This document shows, in pieces, positions 49,781-60,322 of a stretch of DNA of 64,000 nucleotides. The translations under genes and the position numbers were made by a program. The notes beneath the pieces were generated by a model. It was not told the origin of the DNA and ran no database searches. It saw nothing but the letters and a program-made list of their open reading frames with translations. Positions within the stretch are counted from its first letter, which is position 1. Each line of letters opens with the position of its first letter. The stretch is from Myrica gale (Eukaryota > Streptophyta > Magnoliopsida > Fagales > Myricaceae), in NCBI GenBank assembly GCA_963930655.1, contig OZ005609.1, forward strand, positions 19,355,001-19,419,000, in the 5' to 3' direction.

Positions 49781-50577
49781 ACAAATCTGTCTAATTAGGT
49801 CTTCCCACAATGAATATAGATTTATGGACCGAACTATTTAAATCTATATCTCACCTGTCTCTTTCTCTCTCTTCATCTAAATTACTTCTCTCCTTAACAA
49901 TTTTCCTGTTTCTAGACAATTTTACTGCTTCTAGGAGATTAGAATGGTGTATAATTTATTTAAAATAACATTTGCCTATATTCTATCGAATATTTTAACG
50001 TAGTTTGAGCATTAGGAATGCATAGTTGGCATTAATAATAACGAGATGTGAGCTGAGTGGTTCGTCAAACACGTCCGAATTAAGCAGAGTCTGCTGCTGC
50101 AGCATATGTTCGATTTAGGACACCCAAAAAGGACCCGAAGAACCTAAATTGTCCGTGGAGTATTGCTTGATTCCCTCACTTAAACCATAATTAAACGACG
50201 TATTTTTTTCTGTGCAGCCCCAGAGAGCCGAAAAAAGTGACCACCTGTGCACATGGGCGGTGTATAACGTTCGAAGGTTTCTATTAGTTTAATTTTCAAC
50301 GTTCTTCGTTGAAATGATCAAAGCTCCTCTTATCTTCCCTTTGACAACATCGTATTAGTTCCTCAGGAAGCAACTGGGCATATGCATTGACTTCAATATT
50401 CTTCTTTCATTTCCCACCAGAAGTTCTCCAGAACAGCCTTCGCCAGGGCACACGTAAACGCGTATAGCTGGTGCCAGTAATCATTTCTATCTAGCTATGG
50501 TGCGAAGAGGTATCGACTAATTGTCTGTATAAGAAGAAAGAGTACTACTGATCAGAGTCTGACTGATCACAGAGACA
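49781..50577 (+). promoter_or_regulatory. Upstream region of the TNL locus
   Basis: Non-coding sequence ahead of the TIR exon. No TATA box or repeat is assigned with confidence. The leader probably starts within the last 250 bp, where sequence becomes less AT-rich. Confidence 0.3.
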
Positions 50578-51084
50578 TTGACTACATCCATGGTCTTGCA
50601 AATGGTCTCTTCTTTCTCCTGTCCATGGACTTATGATGTCTTCTTGAGCTTCAGAGGAGAAGATACTCGCAACGGTTTTACTGCTCATCTATACGACGCT
50701 TTCCATCGGAAGGGAATCAACACCTGCATAGATGACGAGCTTCAAAGGGGAGAAGAAATTTCACCAGCACTTCTCCATGCCATTGAAGGGTCAAGGATTT
50801 CGATCATTGTGCTCTCCAAAAACTATGCGTCATCCACGTGGTGCTTGGATGAGTTAATCAAGATCCTCGAGTGCAAGGAAACAAGGCAACAGATGGTGCT
50901 ACCCGTATTTTACAAAGTGGGTCCGTCGGTAGTGCGGAAGCAATCAAAGAATTATGGAAGAGCATTGGCTGAACTTGAAGACAGATTCAAGGATGACATG
51001 AAGATGCAGAGGTGGAAGGCTGCGCTAACAGAGGTGGCCAACTTGTCCGGGTTCCATTTGAAGAAGGATGGGTATAATTTCTAA
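50578..51084 (+). CDS. Intact TIR-domain exon (possible TIR-only product)
   Basis: The first exon of the TNL locus is fully open and begins at the ATG at 50578, with an alternative Met at 50593. It encodes a complete TIR domain: YDVFLSFRGEDTRNGFTAHL, then ALLHAIEGSRISIIVLSKNY and STWCLDEL, which holds the glutamate expected at the NADase centre, then VFYKVGPSVVRKQ. The usual VDPSDVR is altered to VGPSVVR here. The normal donor is at 51072 (G|GTATAA). If the intron is retained, the frame ends at 51084, giving a 168-residue TIR-only protein. TIR-only proteins are known in plants as signalling enzymes. Whether this one is expressed is unknown. Confidence 0.7.
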   Translation: MTTSMVLQMVSSFSCPWTYDVFLSFRGEDTRNGFTAHLYDAFHRKGINTCIDDELQRGEEISPALLHAIEGSRISIIVLSKNYASSTWCLDELIKILECKETRQQMVLPVFYKVGPSVVRKQSKNYGRALAELEDRFKDDMKMQRWKAALTEVANLSGFHLKKDGYNF

Positions 51085-52310
51085 CCACTCTTGAACCTTG
51101 AAGTGTATAATATAATTCTAAATTGATTTTAAGTATCAATTGCTTCTTGGGGCAAAAACAAAAGAAAAAAAACTCTTCATAAGTTTTAACAAGGAATATT
51201 TCCAAAGTTTGAAAATGGAATAAAAGAATAAAAAAGTTTAAAATATATATAGAAAGACTTGGTCTAATAAGGGAAAGAGTACTTGTATTAACAAGCCAAT
51301 GCAACACATAGAACGAACGGGTTCTACGGAAGAAATCATGATTCCCCAGATTTCATTGCCTCCCTTTCATTTTGTTTTGGAACTAAATTATGTTCGTATA
51401 TGAGTCTAACTGGCTACATGTTTTTCTGTATTTATTTTTTTTGCAGGAACGAATCAAAATTTATTGGTGAAATTATTCAATGGTTGTACTCAAGAATAGT
51501 AAACCACACACACTTGCACGTTGCCAAGTATCTAGTTGGAATAGAGTCTCGACTACGGGATTTCAATTCACTTTTAAAAATTGGAATGAATGACATACGC
51601 ATGATAGGGATCTTCGGAGTTAGTGGAATTGGTAAGACAACTATCGCTAAAGCAATCTATAATTCGATTGCTTATCAGTTTGAAGCTAGTTGTTTTCTTC
51701 CAAATGTTAGAGAAACTTCAAAACAAAACCATGGAATAGTCCAACTACAAGAGACACTTCTTTTTAAGATCCTAGGAGGTTCAAGTTTGAAGGTTGATTA
51801 TGATGATCAAGGAGTCAATGTGATAAAGGAAAGGCTAAGTTGCAAAAGAGTTTTTTTAGTTCTTGATGACGTGGATTGCATGATTGGTTTGGTTCAGGAA
51901 GTAGAATCATTTTATGACAAGAGATCAAAGTCTCCTAATTAATCATGAAGTTGATTTTGCATATGAGGTAAATAGATTGGATCACAAAGAAGCTCTTCAA
52001 CTCGATCTTTAGTTGGAATGCCTTCAGAAGAGACCAACCGATTCATGAATATGGAGAAATTGCAAAACATATAGTACGTTATGCTGGGGGCCTTCCACTT
52101 GCTTTAAAGTGCTCGATTCGGATCTATATGGCAAGAGTATATCAAAGAATGGAAAAGTGCCTTGAATGAGTACAAAAGAATTCCTAACGAGGATATTCAA
52201 AAAGTACTTAGAGTAAGTTATGAAGGATTGCGTGAAAATGAGAAGAATGTTTTTCTTGACAATGCATGTTTCTTCAAAGGAGAGCAAATAGATTATGTCA
52301 TTAAAATATT

Positions 52311-54417
52311 GGCTTAATATACACGCATGCCCTTGAGGTTTAATGTTTTCTTAGAAATACCCCTAGGGTAATTTTTGTTGTCCCGCCACCCTTGTGGTAT
52401 ACCCATTTTCCCCGTTATATGCCTCCGACAATATTTCGTCTATTTTTGGATGAAAATTGATGATGTGGATAAAGTGATCACGTCACATCCAATTAAAATG
52501 TAACACGTGTTCGTAACTGCTGACGAGACGGAAATATTTTTCCACCTCCATATTCACGTCAGTCCTCTTCATGGAAGTTTACCGAAATGCCCTTAAAATC
52601 CACATCACCTACGAAAACAAGTGAACGTCTGATGTCCCAGCAAAGGTCACCATCGTCATCTGTCAGCAACGGTAGAAATGGAATGCAAGAAAGGAGCGAC
52701 GACAAGCTTCCTGAAGTCAGGCCGATGTGCTTTTGAGGAAGTATAGCTCAGGTACGGTTCAATTCGACTTCGTCAAATCAGGTTGACGTTTCTTCAGTTG
52801 CCCACATTACTCCGCGATGGTGAGAAGCTCTATCGCATCTCTGTTCCTTACATTCAATAATTCAGTTGTTGGAGATTGATCTAATAGCAAAAACCAAACA
52901 TCTCGGTTCAGTTTTTTGAATTGTTGTTTTTTTTCCTAGCTCTTCTTGGATAGATTATTTAGGTCTGAGTAATATTGTTAGTAATACTTGAATGATTATT
53001 TGGATCAAATTGGCGTACAAATGTATTGAAGCCTACTTGATACAGATTCTAACTTCAAGTTTTCATTATGGCAGGGGCACACAGCGTGTGATTATTTCGA
53101 ATGGATTGATCCCCCTGTCACCAAAGCGAAGAAGAGGATTTTGACTCTGTCTTACAGAGGCTTAAGATGATGGAGGAGCGGCTTCACAAACAGAAGCTTA
53201 TAGAGGAGCAATTGAAAATTATGGAGTATCGGTTAAAGTTAATGGAAGAGCAACTTCAGATACAGAAGGCTATAGTGAATCGCCTTACATATTAGTGACA
53301 AACATCATGGACATAGTGATACAAACCCAGCTATTATACAAGTTTATCAATTACATTGTCAACAGGTTCACACATGGATAATAGATTCGCGGCTAAAACA
53401 GGGGTAGGTGAGAATACAAAAGAGGTGCAAAGAGAGGCAAACAAATACTTGGAAATTAAACAAGGTAAAAAACAAAAGTAAACCATAGAGTCAAAAGACA
53501 AGTATTTTCCTATTCATGTGTCATCATCTAGCACAAAACCACAGGGACATAAGCATCAAACACATTGCAGGTCCACTGATATAGTCACGTGATGAATGTA
53601 ACAGACGACAACAATAAATAATGTAAAGACAGTTTCAGCTATATAGAGGGGACCACTTCATTGTTATAGGAGCAAACTTCAATATTCAATTGGATGAAAA
53701 CAGAAAACAAAATCAGGTAGATAAGCATCAGGTGGCCCGCGTATTTTATCATGAACTTTACTGGGGATAGACAATGTATATAAACCCCCCTCTCAACACA
53801 TCTATTATCCATCGTGAGGGTTTTAGAACAAATGAAAAATTTAATGGCGACAGTAAAGCAACTAAGTAACCAGAAAAGATGTAACCTTTCGTAAATCAGA
53901 ACAATCCAACCGAAAATCATAACAAACTTGTACTATTCAACGATCTAGGGTTCTAAAACTAACTAACCTTAGCAGATCTGGGTTGCAATCGATCTGATCA
54001 GCCGAAATGGGAAACTCTGCATCGTGGGGCCATTGGATCTTTGTTAGCTCCTAGGGTTCTATAACTGATTTGGGGGAAAAAGTCGAATATGATGTCGCGG
54101 GTCTCTATTGGGTCGCGAATGGGGATGTTTTCGTAGGTGATGTGGATTTCAAGGGCAGTTCGGTAAACTTTCATGGAGAGAACTGACGTGGATATGGAGG
54201 TGGAAAAATATTTTCGTCTCGTCAGCAGTTATGAACACGTGTTGCATTTTAATTGGATGTGACGAGGTCACTATATCCACGTCATCAATTTTCATCCAAA
54301 AATAGACAGAATATTGCCGGAGGGATATAACGGAGAAAATGGGTATACCACAGGGGTGTACTCTAGAGGTATTTCTAGGAAAACATTAAATCTCAAGGGC
54401 ACGCGTGTATATTAAGC
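52311..54417. mobile_element. MULE-type element (2.1 kb) with ~300-bp terminal inverted repeats, inside NB-ARC
   Basis: The ends (GGCTTAATATACACGCATGC on the left; on the right the reverse complement of a near-identical sequence) extend as inverted repeats of about 310 bp. Landmarks in both arms include CCCGTTATA/TATAACGG, CATCCAATTAAAATG and CACCTCCATATCCACGTC or variants. TTAAAATATT is duplicated at 52301-52310 and 54418-54427. Long terminal repeats with a 9-10-bp duplication indicate Mutator type. There is no transposase; the interior carries a GRF zinc-finger-like gene fragment. Confidence 0.88.
52630..53295 (+). pseudogene. GRF-type zinc-finger-like fragment with coiled coil, carried by the MULE
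   Basis: Plus-strand text starts MSQQRSPSSSVSNGRNGMQ near 52,630. It reaches RPMCF, then a TGA where the family has the second Cys, then GSIAQVR. After an intron-like gap with a GCAG acceptor at about 53,074, the frame reads GHTACDYFEWIDPP, a hallmark of GRF zinc fingers. It ends in a heptad-rich tail (MEERLHKQKLIEEQLKIMEY...) with a stop at 53295. GRF-finger proteins of this length are common in plant genomes and often annotated as uncharacterised. The TGA and missing middle part mean it is probably inactive. Confidence 0.6.
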
Positions 54418-55206
54418 TTAAAATATTTGACAGTTGTGGTTTCTCTCCATATATTGGTATAAAAAAGCTTATGGATAAGTGTCTCATAACTAAGAGAAGC
54501 TTAACACATTGGGGATGCATGACTTGGTGCAAGAAATGGGAAGAGAAATTGTTCGCTACATTCTAGAGGAAAATACGGTAAAGACTCATAGAAACAATTC
54601 CTTTCCAGTTTTATATCGATTTCCTTTTGCAAGTGAAACCTTTATGCTTTGAATTCGCTGCCATACTCATGCATTGTCTTAATAGGGAACAAACAAAGTT
54701 GAAGGCATAGTGATAGACTTGCCTAAAGGGGATGACATGATTCGTTTGAGTTCGGAGGCGTCCATGAGGATGAAGAATCTCAGATTCTTTATAAATCGTA
54801 ATGCACGGTTTTCTGGAGGGCTTAGTTACCTTCCTAATGAGTTAAGAGTGCTAGATTGGCCTGAATGTTCCTTACAATCTCTGCCTCCAATTTCCTTGGG
54901 AAAAAGCTCCTTGAATCGAGAATGCCCAACAGCCTCATCAAAGAATTGGGAAAGGGATTCGAGGTATCATTATTATCTCTAGTAGTGTGCGGTTATATAG
55001 ACTGTAAACTTTCTCCGAGCTCATATATTTATTGTTTCTGTATTTTTTAACAGAGTTCTCACAACTTAACAACATTGGATTTCTCTTATTGCAAATTCCT
55101 CACCAAAATCCCAGATCTCTCAAGGAGCCCAAATTTAAAGAAACTAGATCTTGTTTTATGTAAAAATTTGGTTGAGGTTCATGATTCTATTGGGACTCTT
55201 GATAGG

Positions 55207-55448
55207 GAATGGATTGCCTCCGAAGGCAAGTCCATCCGGATGACCGAATGGACGGCTGGAAGCCATCTATTCGGTCATCCAACGGTCAGGAGCCCGGGAG
55301 ATTGCCAAAAAATGTCCGGGCCGTGTGGGTCCCGGGCGGGACCCACACCCCTTTCGGGCTCCTGACCGTTGGATGACCGAATGGATGGCTTCCAGCCGTC
55401 CATTCGGTCATCCGGATGGACTTGCCTTCGGAGGCAATCCATTCTCCA
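55207..55448. mobile_element. Hairpin MITE (242 bp) inside the LRR exon
   Basis: The two arms are about 95 bp each and nearly identical as inverted repeats (one difference, CTATTCGG versus CCATTCGG, plus small end differences). The core is GC-rich. A 9-bp duplication with one mismatch, CTTGATAGG/CTTGATAAG, lies at 55198-55206 and 55449-55457, splitting the LRR text at ...IGTLD | DKLVSL.... The long arms and 9-bp duplication suggest Mutator origin. Insert plus duplication is 251 bp, which shifts the frame. Confidence 0.88.
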
Positions 55449-56275
55449 CTTGATAAGCTTGTTTCATTGAGTCTTTATGGATGCTCCGACCTTAGAAGTC
55501 TTCCAAGAAGTCTCAATTTGATATCTCTAGAATGGCTTAACCTTTATGGTTGCTCAAGCCTTGAGAACTTTCCTGAAATCCATTCTGAAATGAAATGCTT
55601 AAGACAAGTTGGATTAAAATACACTGATATAAAAGAACTGCCTCCATCCATTGGTTATCTTACTGGGCTTCAAGCATTATATCTGAAAGGGTGCAAGAAC
55701 CTTAGGCTTCTGCCAAGTACAATCCTTCAGTTGCAACATCTAGAGCTTCTTCATCTCAATGATTGTCCAAATCTTGTCTTCTTTGGAGAGAAGGTTTCGG
55801 AAAATGGACAATCCATGGCACATGTTAGGTCTGTAAGGAAAAATGAAATTCCATCATTGGCATTGCCGGCTCCTATGGGTTGAAGCATTTCAAGTGATCG
55901 TTATTCCTCGACAGCATTTCCGTTGTATCTTGATCAAGCATTTGTCTTATCAGAATCAAGTTTCTTTATCGCATCCAATTGCTTTCTCCAGTTTGGCTTG
56001 GTTGGTTCTATCAGGGAGTAATACTGTTAGTCTTCCAGAAAACATCAAAAGATTTGTTGCATTGAGGCGCCTGTACTTGAAGAACTGCATGCAACTCCAA
56101 GAAATTCCAGAACTTCCACCAAATATTGTAGAGGTACATGCTATGGGATGCAAGTCCTTGAAGAATTTCCTGGAAGTAACAAAAAGATTACAATTCAACA
56201 CGCGATGCTTGCAATCACTAGATTTTATTGATCTGTCCGGATGTGATAAAATGCTTGCAAGCATAGAGAATCATG

Positions 56276-57732
56276 CATGGGCGGATCCAAGGGGGTGCGG
56301 GCGGGGGCGGCCGCCCCCACTGGCTCCTTTTTTGGTTATTAAGAAGCAGGCCCGCCCACACTGGCTCAGGCCTGCTTCCAAGGCTAGTGGGGGTGGGACT
56401 GGGCTAGCGGAGGCGCATCCACTGGCCCAGTTTGTGTGGTTTGATTGCTTAATTTTTTTAAAAAAAATCAGAGCATTAAATGACGTTTTTTCACACTCTG
56501 ATTTTTTTTAAAAAAAATTATTTATGCCTCTCTCTCACTCTGCGATCTCTCCGTGTCTCCTTCAACGTCGTTTCACCCTCTGATTTTTTTTAAATTATTT
56601 ACGCCTCTCTCTCACTCTGCGATCTCTCCGTGTCTCCTTCAGCCCTCACGCCTCAATAGTCCCTCTCACTAATACATAAATTATGTAGGTCCTCACTAAT
56701 TTATCAATTGAGAGTTAGAAAGGAAAGCACAAAAATACTGTTTTTTTATTGATCTAATTTATTACTGAGGTAATTTTTGAACAAGAAATAGATGAGTGCA
56801 CCAATACTTTTTGACAGAAGAGGATTCCTTATCTTCATATAGGCATCAAGCTCCATAATTATTGATGGGTGTTAAGAGTTGTCTTCGTCATATTCTGATG
56901 GGCATTTAAAATTATTTTGTTTTGTTTTGTTATTTTTAGATAATGGATAGGTTTTTGATAAAAGAGTCACGAAGCATGGAGTCGTCTAATACTCCTAATG
57001 TGGCTACTACTTCTAATGAGGATTATAGTTCGAAAATACATCGTCCTTTGTTGAGTTCGGATGAAATTATTTCTGGCCTACGTTGCGTAGATCTATTGAC
57101 TCGTATGATGCTAGGATTCAGGATCAAGTCTGTAGGGAGTACTTGATCAAATGTGTTTTTCAACCTCGTGGCTATGTTTTTCCCAAGAATAAATGTGGGA
57201 AGGATTTGAGGGTTTTTAGGGACGTGCGGTACAAAGATTATAATATAGTCTATCAGAGGATGCAGCTTATTGTTTGTGGTGTTATCTATTTAGGCGACCT
57301 AAAGGAGAACAATCCGAGGGAGATATGTTTATATCTAAGGGATTTGAAAAAAGGAAAAAGGCGCTTGAGAGATTTAATGAACATGTTGACAGACATGATA
57401 GTGCTCACAATGAAGTTAGACAAAAATTTGAAGCTCTCATGAATCGGCGACAAAGTGTGTCACACATATTATCCGTACATAGGCACGAGCAAGAGAATGC
57501 TTATCGCATTCGATTAACAACGGTTTTAGATTGCATTCGTTTTCTTTTGGGACAAAGTGTATCACACATATTATCCGCATAATAAGCATATTTTATTATT
57601 TTTAATGTTTTTAGTTCTTAATTTGCGATATTGTAATTTTAAGACACTTTTTACATTACGTGTAAAAAAAAAATTGGTCATTTTTTCTTACAAATTAGAC
57701 TCCACTCATTTTATATCCTAGATACGCCTCTG
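56276..57732 (+). mobile_element. Deleted hAT element (1,457 bp) inside the LRR exon
   Basis: The left end CATGGGCGGATCCAAGG and the reversed right end CAGAGGCGTATCTAGGA are imperfect hAT terminal repeats. A perfect 8-bp duplication, GAATCATG, lies at 56268-56275 and 57733-57740. The interior holds a plus-strand remnant of the same zinc-finger hAT transposase family as 39840-41935 (MDRFLIKESRSMESSNTPNV from 56943; QVCREYLIKCVFQPRGYVFP at about 57,124). Two CTCTCTCTCACTCTGCGATC blocks near 56,528 and 56,604 are a short duplication. Confidence 0.92.
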
Positions 57733-58480
57733 GAATCATGTGGCAAGTCCCTTAATATGTAAGGTACGTCTCTCTCTCTCATGCATGTTTATTTGTGCCT
57801 TGGTTTGTAAGTTGTCTTGCTGAAAATTTATGATATTCGCTTAATTAACAGGGACGTAACAATTCAGATGGCATTGTGTTCCCTGGAAATAGGATTCCAA
57901 ACTGGCTCAGCCTTAGCAAGGAGATTTCGCAGAGTAATTCATGTGAGATAGACATTAACGGGCTTCAGCTTTTGGATGGGATCGGAGGAATTGTTTTATG
58001 TGCTGTTATTAATGGACCCATTTATTCATGGAACCGATGTCCTACTGTTTGTGCTCGGATCATTGGTAATGGTGTCCTAAGGCATATAGAAGATACATTA
58101 TTTGTGAACGATGATGGCCGCGTGTTGAGCTCAGATCATGTATGGCTGGGATACTCCTTCATAGAACCATCTGAGTTAAAAGGGGACAGTCAGCGAGTCG
58201 AGTTTTTCAGTAAATACCATTCAGTTCTCTTCAGAAGCTGTGGAGCCCATCTGGTGTACAAGCATGAACAGAGCAAAAAATAATCCTGGTATGCTTCTTG
58301 AGGAGGTTGATGTCCATTTGGAGCTGCCTGGTGAAGGAATTGAAAGTTCAGCCGAGTTTATAGAGGGTGTTGATCAACTCTCTAAGCGGTATCGAGATGA
58401 TGATGATGGCAAGATGGAATGGGATTTATACCCACAAAAGAAGAGGCACTCAGCTTCAACGTTGGGCATCCAAATTTAAA

Positions 58481-60322
58481 GTTAAGATGGTTTGGAGCTT
58501 CTTCATGGGAACTTACGCATGGGATTGTGATTAGTGAAGATTGAAACACCGGATGAAATGCATTGAATGATAGAAGCATTATTTTCTCTGCTATTCTCAC
58601 TAATATATATGGAAGCATAGTGTTTTTACATTTCGTGAAGGTGATTGCAGAGGGCCAAATTCCGAAAACAACGGCGGCTGATATCTCATATTACCGTCGG
58701 TGCTGCCACTGTGCAGCTGGTTCTGCAATTAATAGAAGGCATTGGCTTCATTTCAACTCTTCTCTGAAATGCTTCTCAAAGGGTGTTTATTATTTCATGT
58801 TCCTTTTCTATCTCGAAGGGTGTTGATCCAATACTGGTCGGACTTGTGCGCTTTACTTTCTGAGTCAAATGGTGGCCGGCCGGCCTATCTTTCACCAAAA
58901 GACGTAATCCAATTTTGGAAATAGGACTCCAGACCGGTTCAATTCAGACAGCTTCCAGATCAGCTATTCAGATCCCATAAGAGCTTGCACTGTTTTGTAT
59001 CAGATTTTAGTTTCAGTTGAATTGATTATTTTTTGTTTAGTATGTTTATATATGTTCTTTTAATTTTTTTTTTCAAAGGCCTAGTACTTCTTTTGTCCAG
59101 TCTTCTTAATCTTTATATATTTCTCTTTGCTTCTTATTTAATTCTGCTTTTTTCAAACTTTTTTCAATTTTATGTTTTAATGTTATTTTAATTTTAATTT
59201 TTTTTTTAAAAAATTATTGTCGCCACATTTTGTTGCCTCCTACAGAAAAAAGGAAAAAAAAAAAACTTTAACAGCATGGATAACAGCATGGATACAACCG
59301 AGAGCCTTTTGTGAGCATACATACCAGCGGTTTTGAGGGAGATTGCCAAAAAAAGGTCACCAATCACGAAAATCACAATAAGAAGCCATGGAAGGAACCA
59401 CATTAAACAGTGAAAAAAGAGGATGTGCTTGTCCAAATTGACCTAAACCTTACAATTGGATGAACAATACAACATAACAAAACATATGGTTATTTTTAGC
59501 TTAGGATTAATATAAAACCATATTGTTTGGGAAAGAAGCATATGTATGATGACTTGTCGTTACAAAATTTTGCCTAGAATTTTAGATCCAAGGTTCCACA
59601 CCATGTTCCTCTTTTCAAACAGATTCATGATTGAAGTGAATTGTGTGGCAGCTTGACCGGATGGAATAGGTTTGCGTTTCCTGCATTGGAGAAAAAAAAA
59701 ATTGCAATACTTCAGTCACGCAGGGATTGAAGATTCAATAGATTTAAGTAGGAGATCTAACAAGTGGACAGTTAACATTGCAGTTTGATTCGGGCAACAG
59801 ACGTGCACATCGCTTAGCAATGAACCATAAAAATAAAGCATGCTATATAGCCTTGCCCACTCAAGTCGCATGTACAACAAGCTTTCACGCCTTCATCAGA
59901 TCTATGAAACAGTACACCACGCAAATTTCTGCCCAAAAACGCAAGATTTCAAGAACATCTCCGAAAGATACCAACCAGTCCAAATTTACATATCATAATT
60001 CAATAACTTCATGCCAACAGCAAAAAAGACCGTATGATATAATCCAGATTCTATTAAAACAAAAATTGATGATAACAAAATGCTATATAGTCAGGTCAGC
60101 ACTTTTCTCCTTGCAAAATCAACTTCAAGATAATGAAGCACAAAACAGGTTTTTCAAATTTCTGAACACAAATCTAATTTCATGCTGTTTCCATCCATTG
60201 GGTTCTTTTTCTCTTGTTTTTTCTTGCGAGGGAAGAGGGTAACTGGGTGGGATTGATGACAACATTGAAATATTTAATTAGTTCCAACCTAGTTCTCAGT
60301 CATCGCTTAATAAATCAATAAA
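58481..60322. other. Intergenic DNA between the TNL pseudogene and seryl-tRNA synthetase
   Basis: The first few hundred bases may be TNL 3' UTR. T-rich tracts lie at about 59,040-59,215. A 154-codon plus-strand frame at 59778-60242 has no recognisable domain and lies on the strand opposite the adjacent gene; I treat it as chance or as 3' flank of the synthetase. Confidence 0.4.

Larger units (their letters stand above)
50578..58480 (+). pseudogene. TIR-NBS-LRR (TNL) resistance gene, disrupted by three transposons and frameshifts
   Basis: TNL proteins are intracellular immune receptors. Exons follow the usual TNL plan: TIR (50578-51071), NB-ARC (51447-about 54,590), linker/first LRR (54686-54963), LRR (55054-57763) and post-LRR (57852-58283, or 58480 in a shifted frame). 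Visible motifs are P-loop GVSGIGKTT, kinase-2 KRVFLVLDDVD, an RNBS-B-like GSGSRII, GLPLAL (about 52,092-52,110), FFKGEQ, MHDLVQEMGREIV (about 54,516-54,553) and LRRs such as LVSLSLYGCSDLRSLP, with a post-LRR GNRIPNWL block. Breaks include a deletion plus frameshift just after kinase-2 (about 51,885-51,945), shifts near 51,995, 52,110, 54,500, 54,890 and 55,880, and insertions at 52311-54417, 55207-55448 and 56276-57732. At about 58,275 an A-run shifts the final frame. It cannot encode a full receptor. Confidence 0.9.

Noticed and set aside
59778-60242. 154-codon plus-strand ORF
   Set aside because: Composition is not protein-like, no family features, and it sits in the 3' flank of the SerRS gene on the opposite strand.
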